Source of the DNA: Acidobacteriota bacterium
GTDB lineage: Bacteria > Acidobacteriota > Blastocatellia > Pyrinomonadales > Pyrinomonadaceae
Length of the DNA stretch: 10,988 bases
Assembly: GCA_024640445.1 (NCBI GenBank)
Contig: JAHEEZ010000111.1
Span: 1-10,988, forward strand
Reading direction: 5' to 3'
Shown: piece after piece, positions 1 through 6,359 of the stretch
Layout: every line of letters starts with the position of its first letter
Position numbering within the stretch: position 1 is the stretch's first letter
Position numbers and translations under genes: made by a program
The notes under the pieces: generated by a model
What the model was told of the DNA's origin: nothing
Database searches by the model: none
The model's input: only the letters and a program-made list of their open reading frames with translations

Positions 1-449
1 CGGGCACAGTCTCTGCCTATGTCGGCGTGAACCTCCGAAAGCGTCTCATTCGTTTCCGCCAGCCCACGGGTCGTGTCGACGAACATGTTCTCTCCAGCGG
101 GTTCCGTTCGCGGTTCCGGCACAGGCTCGGCTGTCGGTTTCTCACTTGATCGAGGCAAAGTCTCTTCTCGCTCCCTATTGTCAAAATCGGTAAGCCTCAT
201 CGACCGCAATATCTCATCCTTTCGGGCCGGCGCTCTTTCCGGCGCATGTTCCTGAGGCGTTCTGGCAGTCAGTTCATTCAGGTCCGGTACATAGGTCTGG
301 AATTCCGAATGCGCGATCTCGGGCTCCACGTGAGTTTCTACCGCTGGAAGGCCGGCGTTGATCGAATCCACTCCCAGTTCCTTCAGGAACCGGAGCTGTT
401 CCGCGATCTCCGCGCAGATTCCCTCATATTCGTTTGTCGGTCCGCTCAT
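1..449 (-). CDS. Family-4 uracil-DNA glycosylase, N-terminal part (runs off left edge)
   Basis: The reading frame opens with ATG at 449, overlapping the coaBC stop as ATGA, and stays open for 149 codons to the window edge. The last visible residues, LSEVHADIGRDCAR, match the start of the iron-sulfur family-4 uracil-DNA glycosylase domain, where the first Cys of the cluster sits in an 'IGDCxRCxL' context. Such enzymes remove uracil arising from cytosine deamination and start base-excision repair. The catalytic motifs lie outside the window, so activity cannot be judged. The first ~125 residues are not catalytic. A short helical N-terminus (EQLRFLKELGVDSI) is followed by an acidic, Pro/Glu/Arg-rich stretch that is probably disordered. 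The overlap suggests translational coupling to coaBC. The domain call rests on about 15 residues plus the gene order, which I recall from Acidobacteriota. Confidence 0.78.
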   Translation of the reverse strand, partial: MSGPTNEYEGICAEIAEQLRFLKELGVDSINAGLPAVETHVEPEIAHSEFQTYVPDLNELTARTPQEHAPERAPARKDEILRSMRLTDFDNREREETLPRSSEKPTAEPVPEPRTEPAGENMFVDTTRGLAETNETLSEVHADIGRDCA

Positions 450-1720
450 CTTGCGAGGCGCTCCCTGCGGAAAACAACGATCTCGTCCAGGATCCTGTCG
501 GCCATTGCCGTCTTTTGCATCAGCGGCAAGCGGACAGGGCTCTCGGCGCCGGATACAAAGATCGTGGCGATGTTCGTGTCCGTATTGAAGCCGGCGCCTT
601 GTTTCGTTATGTCGTTGGCGACCACCAGGTCCAGCTTCTTCCTTTCGAGCTTGGATTTCGCGTACTCTTCGACCGATTCCGTTTCCGCTGCGAACCCGGC
701 GACTATCAGCCCCGGGTGCCTGTTTTCAGAAACATACGAAAGAATGTCCGGCGTCTTCTCAAGCTCAAGCGTCAGCGTGTCCCTGCCATCCTTCTTGATC
801 TTCGAGGCCGCAGCGTTTCGCGGCCTGTAATCGGAAACCGCCGCGGCGCCCACGAATACCGTTGACGCTGAGAACTCCCGCTCTACGGCCTCGAACATTT
901 CCCCTGCCGAAAGAGCGCTGATCAGTCGAACCCCGTTTGGCGGATCCGCCGTGACCGTTCCAGCGACGACGGTGACGGCTGCGCCGCGCGCCAAAGCGCG
1001 CCTGGCGAGCGCGAAGCCCATTTTTCCGGATGAACGGTTCGAGATGAACCTGACCGGATCGATCGCTTCGCGCGTGCCCCCTACGGTGATCAGGATCTTC
1101 TCATCCTTCAGGTCCAATTCCTCGGGTTCCGGCCTTTCCGCCTCGGCTTCGCCGGCCGGAACCGCGCCGAGCATCCCGATCGCCTGACGCGCGATATTTT
1201 CGACATCCTCAAGTTTGCCCGTCCCTACAGTCCGACAGGCAAGTTCACCCGCGACCGGTTCGACAAACCTGACGCCGTCAGAGCGCAGCTTCTCGATATT
1301 CCTCTGCGTCGAAGGATGCTCCCACATCGAGGTGTTCATGGCCGGCGCAACCAGGACCGGAGCTGTAGAAGCAAGGTATGTCGAGGTAATGAAATCATCC
1401 GCGATGCCGTTTGCGAACTTCGCCAGGATGTTCGCGGTTGCAGGCACGATCAGGAAAAGGTCGATCTCTTGTGAGAAGTTGACGTGCGCGATCGGGTCCG
1501 GATTCGAAGCGTCGTAATCATCGACTAGCACGTAGTGGCCGGACAGCGCGCGAAAAGTCAGAGGCGCCACAAATTCGGTGGCGTGGCGGGTCATCGCCAC
1601 TCGAACATCGCATCCGGCCTTCTGGAGAAGCCGCATCACCTCGACCGCCTTGTACGCCGCGATGCCGCCGCTGACGCCCAGACCGACCTTGGCTCGTTTG
1701 ACCGTTTCTATATCACTCAT
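446..1720 (-). CDS. coaBC: Bifunctional phosphopantothenoylcysteine decarboxylase / phosphopantothenate-cysteine ligase
   Basis: CoaBC carries out two steps of coenzyme A synthesis in the cytosol: CTP-dependent joining of 4'-phosphopantothenate to cysteine (CoaB), then FMN-dependent decarboxylation to 4'-phosphopantetheine (CoaC). With ATG at 1720 the protein has 424 residues, near the family's usual ~400. The CoaC half shows GGIAAYKA (18-25), the active-site His in AHVNFS (79), PATAN (93-97), PAMN (126-129) and the flexible-lid Cys in ELACRTVGTGK (162). After an acidic linker (~190-205), the CoaB half shows ITVGGTREAIDPVRFISNRS (211-230), AAVSDY (293-298), the KIKK lysines (307-310) and GFAAET (342-347). 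A GTG at 1750 would add ten residues before the conserved start; I prefer 1720 because MSDIETVKRAKVGLGVSGGI fits the family start, though its Shine-Dalgarno sequence is weak. It ends overlapping the glycosylase gene. Confidence 0.95.
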   Translation of the reverse strand: MSDIETVKRAKVGLGVSGGIAAYKAVEVMRLLQKAGCDVRVAMTRHATEFVAPLTFRALSGHYVLVDDYDASNPDPIAHVNFSQEIDLFLIVPATANILAKFANGIADDFITSTYLASTAPVLVAPAMNTSMWEHPSTQRNIEKLRSDGVRFVEPVAGELACRTVGTGKLEDVENIARQAIGMLGAVPAGEAEAERPEPEELDLKDEKILITVGGTREAIDPVRFISNRSSGKMGFALARRALARGAAVTVVAGTVTADPPNGVRLISALSAGEMFEAVEREFSASTVFVGAAAVSDYRPRNAAASKIKKDGRDTLTLELEKTPDILSYVSENRHPGLIVAGFAAETESVEEYAKSKLERKKLDLVVANDITKQGAGFNTDTNIATIFVSGAESPVRLPLMQKTAMADRILDEIVVFRRERLAR

Positions 1721-1833
1721 CTGTTTGCAACCGTCCGACGATTCTAGCACTTACGCGATTCTCTTGAAAGCACCGCGCTCCGCTGTGCAGTGAGTCGAGC
1801 GAACGGTTCAGTGGTGGGAAGTTTATGTTAGAA

Positions 1834-1862
1834 TTGACCTTATCGAATTTAGCCGTTTTAAC
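1834..1862 (+). promoter_or_regulatory. Candidate sigma-70-type promoter for the terpenoid operon
   Basis: TTGACC (1834-1839, five of six matches to TTGACA) is followed after 17 bases by TTTAAC (1857-1862, four of six matches to TATAAT). Transcription would start near 1869 and leave a leader of about 50 bases before the ATG at 1919. It lies in the only sizeable gap upstream of this operon (1721-1918), between divergent genes. I saw no equally good promoter for coaBC on the other strand. This is a prediction by consensus only. Confidence 0.4.
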
Positions 1863-1918
1863 TGCAAGCCCGTTGCTTTCGGGTTTGGAATACACTTCAG
1901 CCAGAGGGTTCCGGATTT

Positions 1919-2284
1919 ATGGGAGAGGAAAGCAAGAGCCTTCAGCCCGGCCTTTTTGATTCGGCGGTCGAAAATGTCAGAATCGATGAGGTGATCAGGT
2001 ACGCCCTGGGCGATTTTCAGAAGCGTGGGTTTGTACTCGCGGAAAGGAAACTGGCCCTGGACAGGCTTTTGGGCGCCTTTCGCAGGGCATTCGAACGCTT
2101 TGGAATCGAGCCCCTTGGAGATTCCAACCTCGTAGACAGGCTTGCGGAATCAGGCGCGTTTATCGAAGAAGTACCGGATTACGTCGCGAAACATCCTTAT
2201 CGCGTAACTGTTCCCGCGGAACTTGCAGAATCAAGCAGGGAATTCTACGCAGCCTGTGTAGAGTCGGATTCCGAACCCGCATAG
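1919..2284 (+). CDS. Uncharacterised protein, first gene of the terpenoid operon
   Basis: I do not recognise a named family. The 121-residue protein has no signal peptide and no membrane segment, so it is probably cytosolic. It is rich in charged residues and looks mainly helical: a helical stretch at ~22-65 (RIDEVIRYALGDFQKRG, then ALDRLLGAFRRAFERFGIEP) is followed by a more ordered-looking C-terminal part with VPDYVAKHPYRVTVPAEL (~85-102). GAGGG ten bases before ATG 1919 serves as ribosome binding site. The stop is only 13 bases before the ATG of the polyprenyl synthase gene, so the two are very likely co-transcribed. Codon use resembles its neighbours, which argues for a real gene. Position suggests a link to isoprenoid synthesis, but nothing in the protein itself shows this. 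Confidence 0.75.
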   Translation: MGEESKSLQPGLFDSAVENVRIDEVIRYALGDFQKRGFVLAERKLALDRLLGAFRRAFERFGIEPLGDSNLVDRLAESGAFIEEVPDYVAKHPYRVTVPAELAESSREFYAACVESDSEPA

Positions 2285-2297
2285 GACTTGTGAATTG

Positions 2298-3206
2298 ATG
2301 AACAAAGAACAACAGAGATTCAGCGAACTTTGGACCTATGTCGAAAGCCATCGGCCGGCGATCGAGGCGGCCTTGGGGGCGAGCCTTCCGCTCGCACCGG
2401 CTCACGTCGAGACCCGCTTCAACGAGGCGCTCGAGTATTCATTGTTTCCCGGAGGCAAGAGGTTCAGGCCGGTCCTGACACTCCTTGGCGCGGAACTCAC
2501 CGGCGGAGATCCTGCGGAGGTGATGCCGGCTGCGGTCGCGGTCGAGTTCATCCATACCAGCTCTCTGATTTTCGATGATCTGCCCTGCATGGACAACGCC
2601 AGCGAGCGCCGCGACAAGGCGTCCCTTCACGAGAAGTTCGGCGAAGGCATGGCTGTGCTTGTGGGGTTGGCGCTCCTGAATGCTTCCTATCCGCTGGTTT
2701 TCGCGAACCACTCCGGAAGTCCTGAGAAGGCGATTCAGGCGCACTCTGAGATCTCAGAATGTATCGGCGCGGCCGGAATGGTCGGCGGACAGTCCGTCGA
2801 TCTGGCGCTTGTGACCGGTGTCGGGTCTCTGGAAGATGAGACGGCGGCGCCAAATGAGTCAATTCGCAATTTGAAGACGTCCGCGTTAATGCGTCTCGCG
2901 CTGAGGACCGGTGCGATCCTCTCCGGAGCAACTTATATAGAACTTGCCGCGCTCTCCAGATTTGCTCAACTTCTTGGCGACGCATACCAGCTCAGCGATG
3001 ACCTGATCGACATGAAAGAGGATTCTGAGATCTTCAGCGAAGACAGGAAAACCCTTGCGATCGACGAGGGCGAGGGGGCGGCGCGCCTTAAACTCGAAAC
3101 GACCGTCAGCGAGGCAAAGCGGATACTGATCGACAATTTCCCGAGCAGCGACGCTCGCAGCGTGCTTGTACAGTTGACCGACTATCTGGCGGAGCGCCGC
3201 GCCTAA
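2298..3206 (+). CDS. Polyprenyl diphosphate synthase, probably geranylgeranyl type (CrtE-like)
   Basis: A trans-isoprenyl diphosphate synthase that condenses isopentenyl diphosphate with allylic diphosphates. With ATG 2298 it has 302 residues, a normal length; the codon before it is TTG, a less likely start. Visible motifs are GGKRFRPVL (52-60), the first Asp-rich motif DDLPCMD (93-99), the second motif DDLID (234-238, within GDAYQLSDDLID), GGQSVDL (163-169) and the KT pair (193-194). The residue five before the first Asp motif is Ser88, not the aromatic residue of bacterial farnesyl synthases. The usual GDALL is GLALL here, as in CrtE-type enzymes (AVALL as I recall it). Both points favour a C20 product. 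The phytoene/squalene synthase gene starts one base after its stop, which supports a carotenoid-type role. Product length is inferred; farnesyl diphosphate remains possible. Confidence 0.9.
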   Translation: MNKEQQRFSELWTYVESHRPAIEAALGASLPLAPAHVETRFNEALEYSLFPGGKRFRPVLTLLGAELTGGDPAEVMPAAVAVEFIHTSSLIFDDLPCMDNASERRDKASLHEKFGEGMAVLVGLALLNASYPLVFANHSGSPEKAIQAHSEISECIGAAGMVGGQSVDLALVTGVGSLEDETAAPNESIRNLKTSALMRLALRTGAILSGATYIELAALSRFAQLLGDAYQLSDDLIDMKEDSEIFSEDRKTLAIDEGEGAARLKLETTVSEAKRILIDNFPSSDARSVLVQLTDYLAERRA

Positions 3207-3207
3207 A

Positions 3208-4182
3208 GTGGCCGCGGCTTGCGTCACAACCCTTCCCAGCTTACTTCAAATGGTCCAGACCGAGATCGAAAAGGCCTACAGATACTGCGAGAACGTAACG
3301 CGGACCCACGCGAAGAGTTTCTATTTTGCCGCGAAATTTCTTCCAAAGTACAAACGGAAAGCGGTGTACGCCGTTTACGCATTCTGCCGCCACGTTGACG
3401 ACGAGGTCGATGAGTCGGGATTTGAAACCGAAGCTCAGGCGGCAGCAGCAGTAAATGTATGGCAGGAGAGGCTGGACGGTGTCTATGAAGGTCTTGAGTC
3501 CGACGACAATCCAGATGATGAGGGTCCCAGGGCGAAGGCGCTGTCATACGTATTCACTGCCTGGAAGGACATCCTCCGGGAATATCCCATTCCCCGGCAG
3601 GCGGCGCTTGATCTCACAAAGGGCGTTTTGATGGATACGTACAAGAAGCGATACGCGACATTCGAGGAACTATACGTGTACTGCTACCGCGTCGCCTCGA
3701 CGGTGGGCTTGATGTCTTCGGAGATCCTCGGATATTCCGACCGGAAGGCGCTTGAATACGCCGAAGCGCTGGGAGTTGCGATGCAGATGACCAACATCCT
3801 GCGGGACGTTCGCGAGGACGCGGCAATGGGTCGGATCTACCTGCCGGCAGAGGATCTTTCAGCGTTCGGCGTTACGGAAGAACAGATCATGAATGGCATT
3901 TGCGATACGGGATTTACCGATCTGATGCAGTTCCAGGTGCTTCGCGCCCGCGAACTGTACGCGTTGGGGGAAAAGGGAATCGCATATCTTGAAAAGGACA
4001 CCAGGTTCACCGTTCTATTCGCGTCCAGGATCTATGCCCGCATTCTCGACGAGATCGAGTCGCTTTCGTTCAATGTGTTCTCGGAAAGGGCGCATACGAC
4101 AAAAGCCCAGAAGATCCTGGCGATGCCGTCGATCTGGTTTGAGGCAAGGAAGATCCAAAATGTTTCGACGGATCCGGAATAA
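3208..4182 (+). CDS. Phytoene/squalene synthase family protein (CrtB-like)
   Basis: This head-to-head prenyl synthase joins two allylic diphosphates, giving phytoene from GGPP or a squalene-type C30 product from farnesyl diphosphate. From GTG 3208 it has 324 residues. It shows AKSFYFAAKFLP (35-46), AVYAFCRHVDDEVDE (55-69, first Asp motif DDEVD at 64-68), YCYRVASTVGLM (158-169) and NILRDVREDAAMGRIYLP (196-213, second Asp motif DVRED at 200-204). The YCYRVASTVGLM segment and GEKGIAYL resemble CrtB more than the hopanoid enzymes HpnC/HpnD, so phytoene synthase is my first guess. The GTG follows the previous stop directly (TAAAGTG), with GGAG about 13 bases upstream, which suggests translational coupling. 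ATG 3250 would give a start nearer the conserved region (MVQTEIEKAYRYCE) but has no Shine-Dalgarno sequence. No desaturase or cyclase gene is in the window. Confidence 0.9.
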   Translation: MAAACVTTLPSLLQMVQTEIEKAYRYCENVTRTHAKSFYFAAKFLPKYKRKAVYAVYAFCRHVDDEVDESGFETEAQAAAAVNVWQERLDGVYEGLESDDNPDDEGPRAKALSYVFTAWKDILREYPIPRQAALDLTKGVLMDTYKKRYATFEELYVYCYRVASTVGLMSSEILGYSDRKALEYAEALGVAMQMTNILRDVREDAAMGRIYLPAEDLSAFGVTEEQIMNGICDTGFTDLMQFQVLRARELYALGEKGIAYLEKDTRFTVLFASRIYARILDEIESLSFNVFSERAHTTKAQKILAMPSIWFEARKIQNVSTDPE

Positions 4183-4229
4183 TACGGGAGACTTCGTACC
4201 TCTATATCATCAGTGAACTAATTTTCTGT

Positions 4230-4242
4230 GGAGGTTTTGATG
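4230..4242 (+). promoter_or_regulatory. Ribosome binding site that sets the start of the peroxiredoxin-like gene
   Basis: GGAGG at 4230-4234 lies five bases before ATG 4240. The frame is also open from GTG 4228, but that codon overlaps the Shine-Dalgarno sequence itself. Starting at 4240 also puts the signal peptide at the extreme N-terminus. Confidence 0.7.
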
Positions 4243-4983
4243 AGATCTTTCTTCTTCGTATTTTTTGTATCTGCGGTCGTGTTGGCGTTCGGTTCCTTAT
4301 CGCTGGCTCAGTCGTCCCCGGCGAGCGACGGTGAAGGGGAACTTACAAGGGAACTTCTTGAACTTGAAAAGAAGTCGACGACGACTGCATCCGCCGAGGT
4401 GCTTGAGGCCGGTCGGAAAGGCACAGATGAGATCAGGAATTCGGGTATTCTTGAATCGGCCTTAAATGTGGGCAAGGGGATGCCGGAGTTTACTTTGGAT
4501 GATGCTTTCGGCAAAGCCGTATCGAGCACTGATCTGTTGAAGAAGGGCCACATCGTGCTGGTTTTTTACAGAGGCGCATGGTGTCCTTACTGCAATCTCT
4601 ATTTGAGGGGACTGCAGAAACGCCTTTCTGATTTCGAGTCGAAAGGGGCCCAGCTTGTAGCGGTCTCGATCGAACCCCCTGACAGATCCCTGGCAGTACT
4701 CAACAAGAACAAGCTGGATTTCACAGTATTAAGCGATCCCGGCCTCAAGGTGGCCCGCCAATTCGGCATAGTCTACGAACTGCCATCGGTCGTCGATGAC
4801 GTCGTCAAGGGTCTCGGCTTCGATATCGGAAAATACAACGGAACCGAAAGAACGGAGCTTCCCCTTGCCGCGACCTACGTCATAAGCTCCAAAGGGGAGA
4901 TCAAGTATGCGTTTCTGGAGGCGGACTACAAGAAACGCGCCGATCCCGTTGAGATCCTTTCGATTCTGGATTCTCTGAACTGA
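4240..4983 (+). CDS. Exported peroxiredoxin-like (AhpC/TSA) protein with a CPYC site
   Basis: The 247-residue protein begins with a signal peptide (MRSFFFVFFVSAVVLAFGSL, cleavage probably after SLA at 23) and no lipobox Cys, so it is likely a soluble periplasmic protein. A charged helical spacer (~33-75) precedes a thioredoxin-fold domain opening with GKGMPEFTLDDAFGK (78-92). The active site is FYRGAWCPYCNLYLRGLQ (109-126). CPYC (115-118) is a thioredoxin-like CxxC, placed as in the 'peroxiredoxin-like' subgroup with FYRGxWCPYC rather than the PxxxTxxC of typical peroxiredoxins. The cis-Pro region (LPLAATYVI, 207-215) is present. It may reduce peroxides or act as a thiol-disulfide oxidoreductase; the sequence alone does not decide. 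The gap of 57 bases after the synthase gene has no clear terminator, so read-through from the terpenoid operon is possible. Confidence 0.87.
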   Translation: MRSFFFVFFVSAVVLAFGSLSLAQSSPASDGEGELTRELLELEKKSTTTASAEVLEAGRKGTDEIRNSGILESALNVGKGMPEFTLDDAFGKAVSSTDLLKKGHIVLVFYRGAWCPYCNLYLRGLQKRLSDFESKGAQLVAVSIEPPDRSLAVLNKNKLDFTVLSDPGLKVARQFGIVYELPSVVDDVVKGLGFDIGKYNGTERTELPLAATYVISSKGEIKYAFLEADYKKRADPVEILSILDSLN

Positions 4984-5060
4984 TGTTTGGACTTGGGTGC
5001 AAAAGTGAACGGGGAGAGCGGGATATGATAATCTGAACGGGTTTTCACACGGAGCAGAAT

Positions 5061-6143
5061 ATGAAAAGATTTTTTTCGGCGGTTCTACTGATCACGCTCG
5101 TCGCGATGCCTGTTCTCACTCTTGCTCAGAAGCCCGGCAGGCCCGGAGTGCTTCAGCTGCAGTCCCCGCAGAATCCTCGCCTTGGGTTTGTGATACACGG
5201 CGGCGCGGGAGTGATCACCAGGGGAAGCCTTACGCCGGAAGAAGAGGCCGAGTACAGAAAGAAGCTTGAAGAAGCTGTCCTTGCCGGGTATGCGGCGCTC
5301 AAGGCTGGAAAAACAGGCCTTGACGCGATCGAGATAGCTATCCGCATACTAGAGGACTCACCGCTCTTCAATGCCGGAAAAGGTGCCGTGTTCACTGCGG
5401 ACGGCAAGAACGAGCTTGACGCGGCGATCATGGACGGCAAAAGCCTGAATGCCGGAGCAGTTGCAGGCCTTCACCACATAAAGAATCCGATTACGTTGGC
5501 AAGGGCGGTAATGGAAAAGTCGCCGCACGTGATGATGATCGGCGAAGGGGCTGAGAAGTTCGCGAAGGAACAGAACATGGACTTTGTCCCGGAAAGCTAC
5601 TTCTTTACCCAGAGGCGATGGGATTCGCTTCAGAAGATAATCAAGCAGGAGAAGGAAAACGAAAAGAACAAGAAGAGCTCTTCGTTCGAGGGCGTCCCGG
5701 GTTCTTTGAGGGAACTTCCTTCGAACAAGTTCGGCACCGTCGGCGCGGTCGCCCTGGACAAGGACGGAAACCTCGCCGCAGGAACCTCGACCGGCGGAAT
5801 GACCTACAAGAAATACGGTCGTGTGGGCGATGTGCCCGTGATCGGCGCGGGGACATACGCTGATAATTCCACTTGTGCGGTTTCAGCCACGGGATGGGGC
5901 GAGTTCTTTATCCGGCTCGGGGTTGCTCGCGACATCTCCGCTCTTATGGAGTACCGTGCGCTTCCGATCCAGCAAGCCGTAGATCTCGTGATCCAGCAGA
6001 AACTGCAAAAAGCCGGCGGCGATGGCGGCGTGATCGCGATCGACAAGTTCGGGAACATAGGCATTTCGTTCAATTCAGAAGGTATGTACCGGGCCTATAT
6101 CGACAAGGATGGGAAGGCCGTGGTCGAAATATACAAAGACTAG
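5061..6143 (+). CDS. Exported isoaspartyl peptidase / L-asparaginase (Ntn-hydrolase)
   Basis: The protein is a plant-type asparaginase/isoaspartyl dipeptidase, made as a 360-residue precursor that cuts itself to expose an N-terminal Thr. It starts with a signal peptide (MKRFFSAVLLITLVAMPVLT, cleavage near LAQ 21-23). The alpha part carries HGGAG (46-50), NAGKGAVFTADGKNELDAAI (104-123) and MDGKSLNAGAVAGLHHIKNP (124-143), and ends in a Lys/Glu-rich linker (~194-224). The nucleophile is Thr226 in FGTVGAVALDKDG, followed by GTSTGGMTYKKYGRVGDVPV (241-260), IGAGTYADN (261-269) and the beta-subunit fold to the C-terminus. All key residues that I can place are intact. It would hydrolyse beta-aspartyl dipeptides and asparagine, probably in the periplasm. 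GGAG (5051-5054) lies six bases before the ATG. Confidence 0.93.
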   Translation: MKRFFSAVLLITLVAMPVLTLAQKPGRPGVLQLQSPQNPRLGFVIHGGAGVITRGSLTPEEEAEYRKKLEEAVLAGYAALKAGKTGLDAIEIAIRILEDSPLFNAGKGAVFTADGKNELDAAIMDGKSLNAGAVAGLHHIKNPITLARAVMEKSPHVMMIGEGAEKFAKEQNMDFVPESYFFTQRRWDSLQKIIKQEKENEKNKKSSSFEGVPGSLRELPSNKFGTVGAVALDKDGNLAAGTSTGGMTYKKYGRVGDVPVIGAGTYADNSTCAVSATGWGEFFIRLGVARDISALMEYRALPIQQAVDLVIQQKLQKAGGDGGVIAIDKFGNIGISFNSEGMYRAYIDKDGKAVVEIYKD

Positions 6144-6170
6144 TCCCTCTTCTGGCTGAAGCTTTTGCGC

Positions 6171-6207
6171 AACGCGGCTCCTTGGATCTGAACCCCTGGG
6201 CCGCGTT
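6171..6207 (+). terminator. Possible hairpin after the isoaspartyl peptidase gene
   Basis: AACGCGGC (6171-6178) and GCCGCGTT (6200-6207) form a perfect 8-bp inverted repeat with a 21-base loop. Only a short T run (TTT) follows, so this would be a weak intrinsic terminator at best. It lies in the 216-base gap 6144-6359, which holds no gene that I can support. Confidence 0.3.
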
Positions 6208-6235
6208 TCCATTTGTTCGCGTTCTCAGGAAAAAT

Positions 6236-6265
6236 TTGTATATTCATGGGCGCTGGTGCTATGCT
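6236..6265 (+). promoter_or_regulatory. Weak candidate promoter for the metzincin-like gene
   Basis: TTGTAT (6236-6241) and TATGCT (6260-6265) are separated by 18 bases. The -35 element matches the consensus at only three positions and the -10 at four. The placement, about 95 bases before ATG 6360 and downstream of the possible hairpin at 6171-6207, is sensible, but the sequence evidence is thin. Confidence 0.25.
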
Positions 6266-6359
6266 CCTCAGGTCAAACACTCGCCGGACAGGTTCTCCCG
6301 TCATTTCTTAAGATCACCTGTCCGCGCATTTAGACAAAAACCTGGAGGAATGAGTTTCT

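Noticed and set aside
246..830. A 194-codon open frame on the plus strand
   Set aside because: It lies opposite the well-supported coaBC and glycosylase genes, and its protein is Ser/Arg-rich with no family resemblance; it is a shadow frame.
1713..1895. A 60-codon minus-strand frame just upstream of coaBC, where some bacteria carry rpoZ
   Set aside because: The sequence does not resemble the RNA polymerase omega subunit, it overlaps the coaBC start in another frame, and it lacks a ribosome binding site. It covers the region where the divergent promoters should be.
5005..5032. Possible promoter before the isoaspartyl peptidase (GTGAAC ... GATAAT)
   Set aside because: The -10-like element is fair, but the -35 element matches poorly, so I could not support it as a feature.
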